A DNA stretch of 64,000 nt from Actinoplanes sp. NBC_00393 (GCF_036053395.1 NZ_CP107942.1:2694501-2758500), one strand, 5' to 3'; numbered from the stretch's first letter, positions 26,001 through 33,617 are shown. Numbers and translations: made by a program. The notes: generated by a model not told the origin, from the letters alone.

Positions 26001-26545
26001 AGTACACGGTGCGAGTCCGGACGGGCGTGACCGACGCGGCGGGCAACCCGCTCGCCGCCGACCACCAGTTCGTGTTCACCACGGCCGACCCGAGCGCGTC
26101 GCGGCTCGGATACGACCAGGTGGGCGGCTCGCTGGACTCCGGCGCCGCGAACTACATGAACGGCTCGCGGTTCATCAACGGCGCCACCGCGCTCACCGTC
26201 AGCCAGGTCTCCGTCTATCTCAAGACGGTGCAGGCCGCGGCCAACCAGTACCAGGTGGCGATCTACGCCGACGCGAACGGCTCACCGGGTGCGCTGGTCG
26301 CGTCGAGCACGTCCGGCACGCTGGCCGCCAACTCGTGGAACAGCCGGCCGGTCACCGCCACCCTGGCGCCGAACACCGCGTACTGGCTGATGTACAACAC
26401 CAACGGCGACAACAACATGAGCTACGACGCCGGCAGCGCCAACCAGGGCGCGTGGGGCACCGCCGGCAGGGCGTTCGGCACCTGGCCGGCGACTTTCGGT
26501 ACGCCCACGCGCTGGAACGCGAAGTATTCGATCTACGCGTCCTGA
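23087..26545 (+). CDS. Secreted PQQ-type sugar dehydrogenase-like multidomain protein
   Basis: 1152 residues. A signal peptide (LSGFVAFLTLVAMSSFVSS, cleavage near ATA-VA) leads to a glucose/sorbosone dehydrogenase-like six-bladed propeller (about 30-475; blocks SSPVDLEFAPDGRVFVAEK, DRGLLGMTLAPSF, GDIAFGADGMLYVAAGDG). Then come a PKD domain (about 475-565), a second Ig-like region, a duplicated module (743-889 and 1006-1151) and between the copies a Big_5-like Ig domain. No membrane anchor or sortase motif follows, so it is released or held by sugar-binding modules. The GTG at 23087 follows GGGAGGGGG; an ATG 18 bp upstream is in frame. Substrate and cofactor use are unproven. Confidence 0.85.
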   Translation: MLRRTLSGFVAFLTLVAMSSFVSSQPATAVALPTGFQEQIVFSGLSSPVDLEFAPDGRVFVAEKGGRIKVFDDLADTSATVFADLSANVHNQWDRGLLGMTLAPSFPADPYVYVLYTYDAPPGQTAPVWNDVCASANNGRCVVTGRLARLRADGNTMTGSEQVLLHDWCQQFPSHSIGDIAFGADGMLYVAAGDGASFSAVDYGQYPAGAPTNPCSDPPNEGGALRAQDMRTTGDPTQLDGTLLRLDPATGAAAAGNPNIGAADPNIRRIVANGLRNPYRITMRPGTNETWISDTGWTTWEEVNRVVDPTAGVTNFGWPCWEGNARQPGYDGANLPICENLYTQPSGTHTQPFVAWNHSSKLIAGEACPTGSSSSTGVAFYPTAGGPYPAAYHGAIFFADYSRRCIWASLPSAPGGLPNAANLQTFISDAAAPVDLEVGPGGELYYADLGGGTIRRVRYFPGNQPPSAVIDASPTQGPAPLTVTFNGAGSTDPDPADEGRLRYAWDFTDDGVTDSTAAAPTFTYPVTGSYTARLTVTDTLNATGTSTIAVTPGNEAPSAVIDTPVATTTWKVGDTIAFSGHATDPQQGDLPASRLDWGLVMHHCSAPESCHEHAIRTWNGVASGSFEAPDHEYPSYLELKLVATDQEGLTHTVARRLDPETVDLTFNTVPSGLQLTVGSASGTTPFTRTVIQGSTNSVSAPSPQGSSTFTSWSDGGAQTHVITAPTAATTYTATYAVAPAPQRIGYTQVGASLDTGAANHMNGSRFVTGSSAATVNSMSVYAKGVQAAPNNQYQLAIYADANGSPGARVASSTSGTLAANAWNTRPISAALAANTAYWLMYNTNGDNNLSYDAGTANQGAWSTAGTPFGTWPATFGTSSRWNAKFSLYATTGPDTGAPTVTSTTPAGGATGVALNAPITVRFSESLAAGTVTPANLELRGPGGTLVNRSVAYDAAGQAATITPSAALTAATQYTVRVRTGVTDAAGNPLAADHQFVFTTADPSASRLGYDQVGGSLDSGAANYMNGSRFINGATALTVSQVSVYLKTVQAAANQYQVAIYADANGSPGALVASSTSGTLAANSWNSRPVTATLAPNTAYWLMYNTNGDNNMSYDAGSANQGAWGTAGRAFGTWPATFGTPTRWNAKYSIYAS
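25313..25753 (+). repeat. Duplicated 147-codon module, copy 1
   Basis: Coding repeat inside the sugar-dehydrogenase-like gene. It matches copy 2 over its whole length, with long identical blocks such as AIYADANGSPGA, VASSTSGTLAAN and YWLMYNTNGDNN. A beta-rich, probably carbohydrate-binding or jelly-roll module is inferred. Confidence 0.9.
26102..26539 (+). repeat. Duplicated 146-codon module, copy 2
   Basis: Second copy of the module, one codon shorter (QAAANQ against QAAPNNQ). A Big_5-like Ig domain separates the two copies. The module forms the C-terminus of the protein. Confidence 0.9.
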
Positions 26546-26547
26546 CG

Positions 26548-27048
26548 TCAGGCCGGTGCGTGTTTCGCCACGTGCGCGGCGAACGGGTCCAGGCCGACCT
26601 CAGCGCGCCGTTGATCCATCTGCTCGGGGTGCTCGCACGGCCACGGGACCGGCGCTCCGTCGACGACGCCGGCGATCTGCGTGCCGTAGAGCTGCGGGCG
26701 GCCCTCGTTGACCAGGAGGCGGTCGTGCAGCATGGCCAGCTGCGCGGGGTCGCCCTTGCCGGCCTGCACCGCTTCGGTCATCAAGGCGAGGGCTCGCCGT
26801 TGCAGGTGCAGTTGCCGGTCGGCGTGCTGCGCCACGAGCCACGCCCGCCGGGCCGCCTCCTGGCCGACGCGTTCTGCGGTCGGCCACCCGTACGCATCGA
26901 TGATCTCGGCAAGCCGATCCCCGTTGCGGACCGTGACCCGCCGGTAGGCCAGCCGGGCGGCCAGGTCATCGCCGAGAGCGCCGGGCTGCAGCCGCCGGTC
27001 CTCGTCAGTCATCTCGATCAGTTCCTGCGCAAGCGCGTCATCGACCAT
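26548..27048 (-). CDS. Hypothetical protein, DUF6624-like
   Basis: 166 residues, mostly helical and soluble. The pattern VTVRNGDRLAEIIDAYGWPTAERVG, then AWLVAQHAD, then a final VDGAPVPWPCEHPEQMDQRRAEVGLDP resembles the DUF6624 family, a widespread set of unknown function. No catalytic motif or signal sequence is seen. It converges on the large secreted protein gene with 2 bp between stops and is divergent from a GNAT gene across an AT-rich gap. The start at 27048 is the only good ATG. Confidence 0.7.
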   Translation of the reverse strand: MVDDALAQELIEMTDEDRRLQPGALGDDLAARLAYRRVTVRNGDRLAEIIDAYGWPTAERVGQEAARRAWLVAQHADRQLHLQRRALALMTEAVQAGKGDPAQLAMLHDRLLVNEGRPQLYGTQIAGVVDGAPVPWPCEHPEQMDQRRAEVGLDPFAAHVAKHAPA

Positions 27049-27102
27049 GCCCGCACGCTAGACCCCACCACATCCACGCCATTCGACCCCGAGCAGCGCA
27101 TA

Positions 27103-27125
27103 GACAAATGTCGATAGTAAATACT
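27103..27125. promoter_or_regulatory. AT-rich divergent promoter patch with two small palindromes
   Basis: GACA-AA-TGTC (27103-27112) and AGTA-AA-TACT (27116-27125) sit between two divergent genes in a locally AT-rich stretch, unusual for this genome. These are short and may be chance, but the position suits a shared regulatory region. Confidence 0.3.
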
Positions 27126-27196
27126 GGTAGAGGCGAAGACTCCTGGACGGTCCGGCCCTTTGATCAGTGCGTTGCGATGTGTTTGAGTGGTCGGCC

Positions 27197-27748
27197 ATGA
27201 CCAACCTGGCCTACCCGCCCGCGCTGCACGATGGAGTTGTCCGCGTGCGCCCGTGGCGCGACACAGACCTGTTGTGTGTCGAGCAGGCCGCCCAGGACCC
27301 CAGAATCCCGGTCGGCACGACCGTTCCCGCGCGCTACACCAAAGAGGCCGGCCTGGCCTATATCGCCCGCCAACACGCCCGGCTCACCTCCGGGGAAGGC
27401 GTGGCACTGGCGATCGCCGACCAGCACACCGACCAGGCAGTCGGCCACATCAACCTGATGCTGCGCCCGCAGGAGGGCGTCGCCGGCATCGGCTACTGGA
27501 TCGTCCCCGCCGCCCGGCGCCAGGGGATCGTCTCCCGAGCGATCTCACTGACGACCGCCTGGGGCCTGAGCGCGGGCAACCTCGCCCGCATCGAGGGCTG
27601 GGTGGAGCCGGACAACCTCGCGTCACAACGAGCACTGGAGATCAACGGCTATCTCCAGGAGGGGCGGCTCCGCAGCTTCCTGACCATCGGTGCCCGCCGC
27701 GCCGACGTGCTCGTCTACTCCCGCATCGCAGCAGATGCCCAACGCTGA
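27197..27748 (+). CDS. GNAT family N-acetyltransferase (RimJ/RimL-like)
   Basis: 183 residues. The acetyl-CoA site is seen in GIGYWIVPAARRQGIVSRAISL (V/I-x-x-x-x-R-x-x-G pattern as PAARRQGI). The later WVEPDNLASQRALEINGYLQEG is the typical RimJ/RimL C-terminal block, with RSFLTIGARRADVLVYSRI closing the fold. It acetylates an unknown amine, perhaps a protein N-terminus or a small molecule. The ATG at 27197 was chosen at the start of the conserved region; a GTG at 27167 is also possible and neither has a strong ribosome site. Confidence 0.85.
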   Translation: MTNLAYPPALHDGVVRVRPWRDTDLLCVEQAAQDPRIPVGTTVPARYTKEAGLAYIARQHARLTSGEGVALAIADQHTDQAVGHINLMLRPQEGVAGIGYWIVPAARRQGIVSRAISLTTAWGLSAGNLARIEGWVEPDNLASQRALEINGYLQEGRLRSFLTIGARRADVLVYSRIAADAQR

Positions 27749-27763
27749 GACGTACCGCGTCGA

Positions 27764-28129
27764 TCACCTGGACAGGGTTTGGGTCAGGTTGACCATGTTG
27801 CCGTCGGGATCGTGGATGTGGGCCACCCGCTGGCCCCACGGCATGTCCGTGGGCGGGCCCAGCAGCCGCCCGCCCGCTGCCTCCACCTGTTCCAGCAGCG
27901 CGTCGACGTCCGGGACCTCGACGCTCAGCAGGATCCGCGACGGCGCCGACAGGTCGGCGCCGGCCTCGTCGACCAGCCCGAATTCGGAGTCGCCGAGCTT
28001 GAGGCCGACGAAGAAGACCTGCCCGTCGGCGGGGTAGCGGCTCGTCTCGACGGCGCCGAGCAGCCGCTCGTAGAAGGCGCGCTGGCGATCGACGTTCGGC
28101 GTGCTGATGATGGCCTGGACGGTTGGCAT
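27764..28129 (-). CDS. VOC family (glyoxalase-fold) protein
   Basis: 121 residues, one vicinal-oxygen-chelate domain made of two beta-alpha-beta-beta-beta units. The first has QAIISTPNVDRQRAFYERLLG and the second VEVPDVDALLEQVEAAGGRLLGPPTDMPWGQR and IHDPDGNMVNL. The usual end motif DPxGN is present. It may be a dioxygenase, a lyase or a binding protein; metal ligands cannot be assigned with certainty. Probably monocistronic. Confidence 0.85.
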   Translation of the reverse strand: MPTVQAIISTPNVDRQRAFYERLLGAVETSRYPADGQVFFVGLKLGDSEFGLVDEAGADLSAPSRILLSVEVPDVDALLEQVEAAGGRLLGPPTDMPWGQRVAHIHDPDGNMVNLTQTLSR

Positions 28130-28235
28130 GGGAACTCCTGCGGGTCCGTGGGGTTCGGTCCCAAGGGATACGTCGCAGCAGGCGCCAACTCATCGGTGCG
28201 GGGCAAGCAAGGTGCCGATGATGGCGCCGGACCGC

Positions 28236-29195
28236 CTAGATCATGCGGCGCCGTACCCGCCACACCACCACACCGATCAGGACCGCTGCGACGGCGACGA
28301 ACAGGGCTGCCTCGATGAGCTGGAACGTCCAGAACCGGTCGGCCGGGTGGTAGACCATGAACTGCTGGATGCCCCGCGCGTGCAGGAACTGGTTGAGATT
28401 GGTGCCGGCCTGGTTGGCCGCGGCCTCCAGGTCGTAGTACTCGGTCGAGCTCAGCCTGCGCCCGGCGGCGTCTGCGTAGCCGCGTTCGACCATCCAGTCA
28501 GCGAAGCCGGACACGTCTTTGGAGCCGCCGACGGGGACCGGCTCGGTGGTGGTGAGCGGCGTGGCGTACGCAGGACGGGCCAGTAGCGCCACCGACATCC
28601 GGGCGGCGAGGAACGCCCCGAACGCGACGCCGAACGCGGGCAGGCTGCGCCGCAGGATCGCCCCGGCGGCGGTGGCGACGCCGAACGCGAACAGCGCGTA
28701 CGCCAGCGGAACAAGCCCTTCCAGGTCGAAGGCGTCGTAATGGAACCGCCCCTCCCACGCGTCGAAGGGCTGGCGGAACCAGGTGAGCACCGCGGTGAAC
28801 ATCCCGGTGAGCGCGACGGTGACGCCGGCCAGCGCCGCGAGCTTGGCCGCCAGCCAGCGCATCCGCGGCACGGCCTGCGTCCAGGCGAGCTGCCAGGTGC
28901 CCTCCTCCAGTTCGCGCGCGAGCAGTGGCGCACCGAGGAACGCACCGATGACGACGGGGACCAGATAGAAGGCCGCCAGCAGATTCTCGACGTAGCCGTA
29001 CCCCTCGTCGAGCCGGCGGAAGGAGGCCGCGCAGGCCTCGCTGAGACCGGCCTCTCCCGCACACCGGGCGGGTCCGCCGGGGAACAGGTCGTGGGCCTGC
29101 GTCCCGAGCACGAGCAGGGCGATGCCGAACAGGCCGACAAGCAGACCCAGGACGCCGACCTCGGTCCGGTGCTGGCGCCAGATCAACCACGTCAT
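28236..29195 (-). CDS. ABC-2 type transporter permease
   Basis: 319 residues with six predicted membrane helices: an N-terminal one (VGVLGLLVGLFGIALLVLG), a large outer loop with two Cys (ARCAGEAGLSEACAASF), then VVIGAFLGAPLLARELEEGTWQLAWTQ in two parts, which is typical of ABC-2 permeases, and helices to the end. Its ATG at 29195 overlaps the stop of the ATPase gene (ATGA), so expression is coupled. It is the membrane part of an exporter whose substrate is unknown. Confidence 0.88.
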   Translation of the reverse strand: MTWLIWRQHRTEVGVLGLLVGLFGIALLVLGTQAHDLFPGGPARCAGEAGLSEACAASFRRLDEGYGYVENLLAAFYLVPVVIGAFLGAPLLARELEEGTWQLAWTQAVPRMRWLAAKLAALAGVTVALTGMFTAVLTWFRQPFDAWEGRFHYDAFDLEGLVPLAYALFAFGVATAAGAILRRSLPAFGVAFGAFLAARMSVALLARPAYATPLTTTEPVPVGGSKDVSGFADWMVERGYADAAGRRLSSTEYYDLEAAANQAGTNLNQFLHARGIQQFMVYHPADRFWTFQLIEAALFVAVAAVLIGVVVWRVRRRMI

Positions 29196-30091
29196 GCCGC
29201 CACCCCCGAGGCGATCGCGGCGCTCGGCTCGGACGGCCGGCGCAGGTACGCCAGCACCAGCTCCTCCAGCGCGACCGGCTGGGCCTGCCACCCGGGCGCG
29301 GCCGGGATCCCGCCGTCGCGTACCAGCAGGGTCGTGTGCCGGTCGCTGTGGACGGCCTCCACGACGGTGCCGGTCCGGTCGAGGTCGGTGGCCGTGCGCG
29401 GGCCGACGAGCCGCCGGTGCTCAGTGAGGAGGGTGTCGATGTCGCCGGTGAGGGTGACCCGGCCCTGGTTGAGCACGATCAGGTGGTCGCAGACGCGCTC
29501 CAGCTCGTGCACGACGTGGGACGAGAACAGGACGGTCACCCCGCCTTCGGCCACCGCGCCCATGAGGACCTGCAGGAACTCGTGCCGGGCCAGCGGGTCG
29601 AGGCTGGCCACCGGCTCGTCGAGGACGAGCAGGTCCGGCCGTTTCGCCAGGGCGAGAGCCAACGCGACCTGGGCCTGCTGGCCGCCGGAGAGCGTACCGG
29701 CCCTGCGGTCGAGCGGGATGCCCAGCTTCGCCAGCCGGCGCTCGGCCAGCCCCTGGTCGAACCGCAGGTTGCAGGCCCGGCCGAAGCGGAGCATCTCGGC
29801 GACGGTGAAGCGTTTGTACAACGGGTGGTCCTGGGCCAGGAACCCGACCCGGGACAGAGTCTGCGGGGTGCTGGCGGTGACGTCGTGGCCGAGGACCTCC
29901 ACCGTGCCGGTGCTCGGCGCCAGCAACCCGACGACCAGGCGCAGCAGCGTGGTCTTGCCCGCGCCGTTCGGCCCGACCAGGGCGATCACGCCGCCCGCCG
30001 GCAAGGCCAGGGTGCAGTCGCGCAGCGCCCAGCCCTTCCGGTACTGCTTGCCCACCCCGTCGGTGCGCAGCGCGAACTCGGTCGCTGTCAC
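29192..30091 (-). CDS. ABC transporter ATP-binding protein
   Basis: 299 residues. Walker A GPNGAGKT (40-47), the Q-loop region GFLAQDHPLY, signature LSGGQQAQV, Walker B DLLVLDEPVASLD and the switch His (FSSHVVHELERV) are all present. The last 90 residues form a C-terminal extension common in export-type ATPases paired with ABC-2 permeases. The start overlaps the end of the GntR gene and its stop overlaps the permease start, so the three genes form one coupled operon. Confidence 0.95.
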   Translation of the reverse strand: MTATEFALRTDGVGKQYRKGWALRDCTLALPAGGVIALVGPNGAGKTTLLRLVVGLLAPSTGTVEVLGHDVTASTPQTLSRVGFLAQDHPLYKRFTVAEMLRFGRACNLRFDQGLAERRLAKLGIPLDRRAGTLSGGQQAQVALALALAKRPDLLVLDEPVASLDPLARHEFLQVLMGAVAEGGVTVLFSSHVVHELERVCDHLIVLNQGRVTLTGDIDTLLTEHRRLVGPRTATDLDRTGTVVEAVHSDRHTTLLVRDGGIPAAPGWQAQPVALEELVLAYLRRPSEPSAAIASGVAA

Positions 30092-30483
30092 GCCACGTCC
30101 TCATTTCTCGTCTGGTGGTGGACGGAAGTGAAGAGCGCGTTGACGGCCTGCTCGTCGAGGCCGGCCGCGTAGGCGCGGCGCAGCCAGGTCGCCAGGCCGC
30201 GGCGAAGCGATGTGTACGTCGATGCCGGCATCACGGCCGACTGCTGTTCATTGACGAACGTGCCCTGGCCGGGCCGGCCGGTGACCAGGTTCTCCTGCTC
30301 CATCTGCCGGTACGCCTTGGCGACGGTGTTCGGATTGATCGCCAGGTCCTCGACCACCTCGCGGATGAGCGGGAGGCGGTCACCGGGTTGGAGGAAGCCC
30401 AGCATGACCGCCTGGCGGACCTGCTGGACGAGTTGCAGGTACGGCGGCACGCCGGAGTGGGTATCGAGCCGGAAGACGAACAC
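30088..30483 (-). CDS. GntR family regulator, YtrA type
   Basis: 131 residues. The GntR winged helix is at 9-78 (GVPPYLQLVQQVRQAVMLGFL, IREVVEDLAINPNTVAKAYRQME, GQGTFV), followed by only about 50 residues, the short C-terminal dimerisation part of the YtrA subfamily. YtrA regulators typically repress the ABC exporter in their own operon, and here the ATPase and permease genes follow with 4-bp overlaps. The start is a GTG preceded by AAGGTG. An inverted repeat lies directly upstream. Confidence 0.9.
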   Translation of the reverse strand: MFVFRLDTHSGVPPYLQLVQQVRQAVMLGFLQPGDRLPLIREVVEDLAINPNTVAKAYRQMEQENLVTGRPGQGTFVNEQQSAVMPASTYTSLRRGLATWLRRAYAAGLDEQAVNALFTSVHHQTRNEDVA

Positions 30484-30492
30484 GGCAGCACC

Positions 30493-30518
30493 TTACTGCT
30501 TTCCTAGTACCATAGTAA
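30493..30518 (-). promoter_or_regulatory. Operator candidate of the GntR-ABC operon
   Basis: TTACT-N16-AGTAA forms an inverted repeat just upstream of the GTG at 30483. Within it, TACTAT on the minus strand could be the -10. Widely spaced half sites are usual for YtrA-type operators. The GC content here is much lower than in the flanks. Confidence 0.45.
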
Positions 30519-30681
30519 AGCGGTCCGTAGGCACGGGACCTACGCGATGGAGTACGCACGGCTGGGCCGGACCGGGAGGACCGCAAGGTGCGCTGTCTCG
30601 GCACCATCGAGGCCCCCTACCAGCCGCAGGACAACTACTGGTGGTGAGCCGATTCGTCCATGATCTGACGTCGTGCGGCGT

Positions 30682-31575
30682 TCAGCCGTTCGTGCGCAGG
30701 CGGCGCAGCGAGCGGGGGTCGCCGAAACCTGCCGCGCGGGCGGCGGCCTCCGCTGTCGCGCCCTGCCCGAGCAGGTATTCCGCATGGTCCAGGCGGAGAG
30801 CGCTCTGGTACGCCAGCGGCGTCAGCCCGGTCGTGTTCCGGAACAACCGGGTGACCGTACGCTCGCTGTAGCCGACCGCCTCGGCCAGCATCGGCAGGGT
30901 GAGCCGCTCGGTGAAGTGTGCGTCGATCAGGTCCTGCAGAAGGTGGACGGCCTCGTTGTGGTGATGACGATGCCGCAGCACCGCGCTGATCTGTGGCGCC
31001 GTTCCCTGCCGCCGCGCGTAGACGATCATGGCGCGGGCCACCCGGCTGGCAGTGGACGGCCCGAATCGGGTGCCCAGCAGATGCAGCGCCACATCGATGC
31101 CGCTGGCCACGCCCGCCGAGGTCACCACCCGCTGATCTTCAACATAAAGCACATCTCGTACGACTTGAGCGCTCGGATATCGGCGGCCCAGCTCGTCCTG
31201 GCTGGCGTGGTGCGTCGTGCACCGCCGGCCGTCGAGCAGGCCGGCCCGGCCGAGGGCGTCGGCGCCGGCGCAGATGCCGGCGACGGTGCCGCCCGCCGCG
31301 TGATGATCGCGCAGCCGCTGCAGGGTGGCCGCGCCCGGCATGCGGGTCGGTCCCCGCCAGCCCGGCACGATGATCAGGTCGTCCGGCTGCAGGGCAGGCC
31401 ACTCGAGCCCGGCCTGCAGCGGCAGCGCCTGCACGGTCGCGACCGGGCTTTCCTCGGCCACATACGTCAGGGTGTGCGAGTGCCCGAGGTCGGTCGCGGT
31501 GGAGAAGACCTGCGCCGGACCGGCCACGTCGAGCAGGTGCACTCGCGGGATGAGAAGAAAGACGACCCGGGGCAT
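30682..31575 (-). CDS. GlxA-like AraC regulator (DJ-1/PfpI domain + AraC HTH)
   Basis: 297 residues. The first 185 residues form a DJ-1/PfpI domain (VVFLLIPRVHLLDVAGPAQVF, DDLIIVPGWRG, VAGICAGADALGRAGLLDGRR with the elbow Cys), here a ligand-sensing rather than enzymatic unit. An AraC double helix-turn-helix follows (LTLPMLAEAVGYSERTVTRLF, then LGQGATAEAAARAAGFGDPRSLRR). The isochorismatase-like gene lies 11 bp upstream in the same operon, so this regulator may respond to the substrate or product of that enzyme (inference). Confidence 0.9.
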   Translation of the reverse strand: MPRVVFLLIPRVHLLDVAGPAQVFSTATDLGHSHTLTYVAEESPVATVQALPLQAGLEWPALQPDDLIIVPGWRGPTRMPGAATLQRLRDHHAAGGTVAGICAGADALGRAGLLDGRRCTTHHASQDELGRRYPSAQVVRDVLYVEDQRVVTSAGVASGIDVALHLLGTRFGPSTASRVARAMIVYARRQGTAPQISAVLRHRHHHNEAVHLLQDLIDAHFTERLTLPMLAEAVGYSERTVTRLFRNTTGLTPLAYQSALRLDHAEYLLGQGATAEAAARAAGFGDPRSLRRLRTNG

Positions 31576-31586
31576 GAGCGAAGACC

Positions 31587-32171
31587 TTAGGCGCCGGTCA
31601 GCTCCGCAACGGTACGGATGGCGGCGAACCGGCCGGCCAGCGCGTACTCGGTGCGTTCCACGATGTCCGCCACGCCCAGGGTGTGCGGGTCGCTCATCAA
31701 CTGCGCGAAGGACGCCTCCGGCGGCGCGTCGCGGTGCGGGATGGGCGTGGTCGCGGTGGCGTCGACCGCGAACGTGACGTCGAAACCGAGGTCGGAGGCC
31801 ACCCGGCTGGTGGTCTCGCAGCACTGCTCGGTGCGGATGCCGCAGATCGTGAGGTGCCGTACGCCGCGGCTGGTCAGCGTCTGCTGCAGGTTCGTCGTGG
31901 TGAAGGCGTTGTGCGCGGTCTTGGTGAGCAGCGGCTCGCCGGCTTCCGGGGTGAGCCCGTCCATCAGCCGCACGTAGCCTCGCGCCGGATCGAACACGGT
32001 GCCGGAGCCGGGCCGGGAGCCGAGCACCCACACCACCAGATGCCCCTGGTCCCGGGAGACGGTGACCAGCCGGTTGACCTGGCGCACGATGTCCGGCTGC
32101 GAGACGAACTCCCAGTCCGGCAGCCGGCGGAAGGACTCCTGGACGTCGATGACGACAAGTGCGCTGTTCAT
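31587..32171 (-). CDS. Isochorismatase-family cysteine hydrolase
   Basis: 194 residues with the catalytic triad of the family: D9 (VVIDVQESF), K84 (LLTKTAHNAF) and C117 (CGIRTEQCCETT), with a cis-peptide-type CGI before the Cys segment. Members hydrolyse nicotinamide, isochorismate, ureas or similar amides; the substrate is not evident. The pairing with a GlxA-like regulator is frequent in actinomycetes. Two adjacent Cys (117-118) are unusual but harmless to the call. Confidence 0.9.
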   Translation of the reverse strand: MNSALVVIDVQESFRRLPDWEFVSQPDIVRQVNRLVTVSRDQGHLVVWVLGSRPGSGTVFDPARGYVRLMDGLTPEAGEPLLTKTAHNAFTTTNLQQTLTSRGVRHLTICGIRTEQCCETTSRVASDLGFDVTFAVDATATTPIPHRDAPPEASFAQLMSDPHTLGVADIVERTEYALAGRFAAIRTVAELTGA

Positions 32172-32275
32172 CGGGTGACCGTAGATCCACCCGGTACCAG
32201 GATCGAAGACGCGATCTGGTCAGCCACCGGGACGATCTGGCCGCGGCTCGCCGTGCGCGTCCCCGGATCCCGCGA

Positions 32276-32319
32276 TAGAATCTGCACGTGCGGTCAGAAA
32301 AATCTTCAAGCGGTCAGAA
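32276..32319 (+). promoter_or_regulatory. Leaderless promoter and direct-repeat operator candidate of tetR
   Basis: TAGAAT (32276-32281) is a good -10 placing the transcript start on the GTG at 32288. GCGGTCAGAA occurs twice, at 32290-32299 and 32310-32319, exactly 20 bp apart. The first copy begins on the last base of the start codon, so the repeat lies within the first codons. Direct repeats on one helix face suggest a bound regulator. Confidence 0.45.
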
Positions 32320-32929
32320 GCGCTCGTTCATCGAGCAGGCGCGGCGCGCCCAGATGATCCGGTGCGCCATCGACGTGATCGCCGAGCTCGGCCTGCCTCG
32401 TGCCTCGCTCGCGGAGATCGCCAAGCGGGCGGGCGTGAGCAAGAGCGCGGTGCTCTACCACTTCGCCGACCGGGACGAGCTCATCACCGAGGTGCTCACG
32501 GCGGTGCTCTCCGCCGGCGCGAGCTACATCGGCGAGCGCCTCCCGGGCGACGGCACACCGGCAGACGAACTGCGGGCGTATGTGGCGGCGAACGTGCGCT
32601 ACATCGCCGAGCACCGCGACGACGTCCGCGTGCTCACCTCGATCGCGATGAACTTCACCACTGATGACGGCGACAGCAAGCTGCAGCACGACGCCTCGGT
32701 CTACGGCGTCGCACTCGCACCGCTGCAGGACATCCTCACCCGCGGCCAGGCAGCCGGGCAGTTCACCGACTTCGACACCCGCACCATGGCCATGACGATC
32801 CGCGCCGCCATCGACGCCATCGGCCCACAGCTGTGGGTCATCCCCGACCTCGATCTGGAGCTGTACGGACGTGAGCTGACAGCTCTGGTTGACCGCGCCA
32901 CCCGAGCCGACCCCGGGAGGACCGGATGA
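32288..32929 (+). CDS. TetR family regulator
   Basis: 213 residues. The N-terminal helix-turn-helix is at about 20-65 (RAQMIRCAIDVIAELGLPRASLAEIAKRAGVSKSAVLYHFADRDEL shown in its two helices AEIAKRAG and KSAVLYHF). The C-terminal ligand domain has VRYIAEHRDDVRVLTSIAMNF. The start GTG has no ribosome site and is probably leaderless. Its stop overlaps the ATG of the VC0807-like membrane protein (ATGA at 32926-32929), so that protein is likely the regulated partner. Confidence 0.9.
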   Translation: MRSEKSSSGQKRSFIEQARRAQMIRCAIDVIAELGLPRASLAEIAKRAGVSKSAVLYHFADRDELITEVLTAVLSAGASYIGERLPGDGTPADELRAYVAANVRYIAEHRDDVRVLTSIAMNFTTDDGDSKLQHDASVYGVALAPLQDILTRGQAAGQFTDFDTRTMAMTIRAAIDAIGPQLWVIPDLDLELYGRELTALVDRATRADPGRTG

Positions 32930-33597
32930 ACATTCAAACGCCCGAAACCCAGCCCAGTACGCCGGAGCAGAGCCCGCGTACGACCAGTTGGAGCGCCTCG
33001 CTCACCGCGATCGTCCTGGACGTGATCCTGCCGTTGGCGATCTACTACCTCGCCCGCGCGATCGGCGCCGACCCTTGGCTGGCCGTCGTGGTCGCGGCGC
33101 TGAGCCCGGCCGCCAGCGTGGCCAACACCTGGATCCGCAGCCGCCGCCTCGACCCGACGGGTGTCTTCGTGATCGCGGCGCTGATCCTGTCCCTGGTCGT
33201 CGCGCTCTTCACCGGAGACGAGCGAGCGCTGATGGCCCGGGAGAGCTGGATCACGGCAGCGATCGGCCTCTGGATCATCGGGTCGCTGGCCACGTCACGT
33301 CCCTTCCTCCTCGACGTGGCGCGCAAGACCAGCCCGCCGCGGATGACCGCCCGGTACGACGAGCTGTGGGAGGGCCACACGGTCTTCCGGCGCTGGATGA
33401 CGCTCGCCAGCGTCGTGTGGGGCCTGGCGTTCCTCATCGACGCGGCCGTTCGCGTGGTGCTGGCGTACACCGCGCCGCTCGACCTGGTGCCGATCGCCGG
33501 CGTGCTCGTCCTGATCGGGCTGCTGGTCGTCGGCCACGGCTTCGTCATGCTGCAGGCCTACCGCTGGAAGATCCTGAAGCTGCTCAAGCCGGAATGA
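32926..33597 (+). CDS. VC0807-family integral membrane protein
   Basis: 223 residues with six predicted helices: LTAIVLDVILPLAIYYLARA, a second with AVVVAALSPAASVANTW, VFVIAALILSLVVALFTG, AAIGLWIIGSLATSRPFLL, then two near the C-terminus. The pattern around LDVILPLAIYY, and the cytosolic loop FRRWMTLASVVWG, match the VC0807 family of unknown function, often coupled to TetR genes in actinomycetes. The ATG overlaps the TetR stop. Confidence 0.8.
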   Translation: MNIQTPETQPSTPEQSPRTTSWSASLTAIVLDVILPLAIYYLARAIGADPWLAVVVAALSPAASVANTWIRSRRLDPTGVFVIAALILSLVVALFTGDERALMARESWITAAIGLWIIGSLATSRPFLLDVARKTSPPRMTARYDELWEGHTVFRRWMTLASVVWGLAFLIDAAVRVVLAYTAPLDLVPIAGVLVLIGLLVVGHGFVMLQAYRWKILKLLKPE

Positions 33598-33617
33598 CCG
33601 CTTTCATCGCAGGGCGC

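Noticed and set aside
25313..26539. Long direct repeats considered as a recombination or mobile-element signature
   Set aside because: Both copies are in frame inside one gene and encode a repeated protein module.
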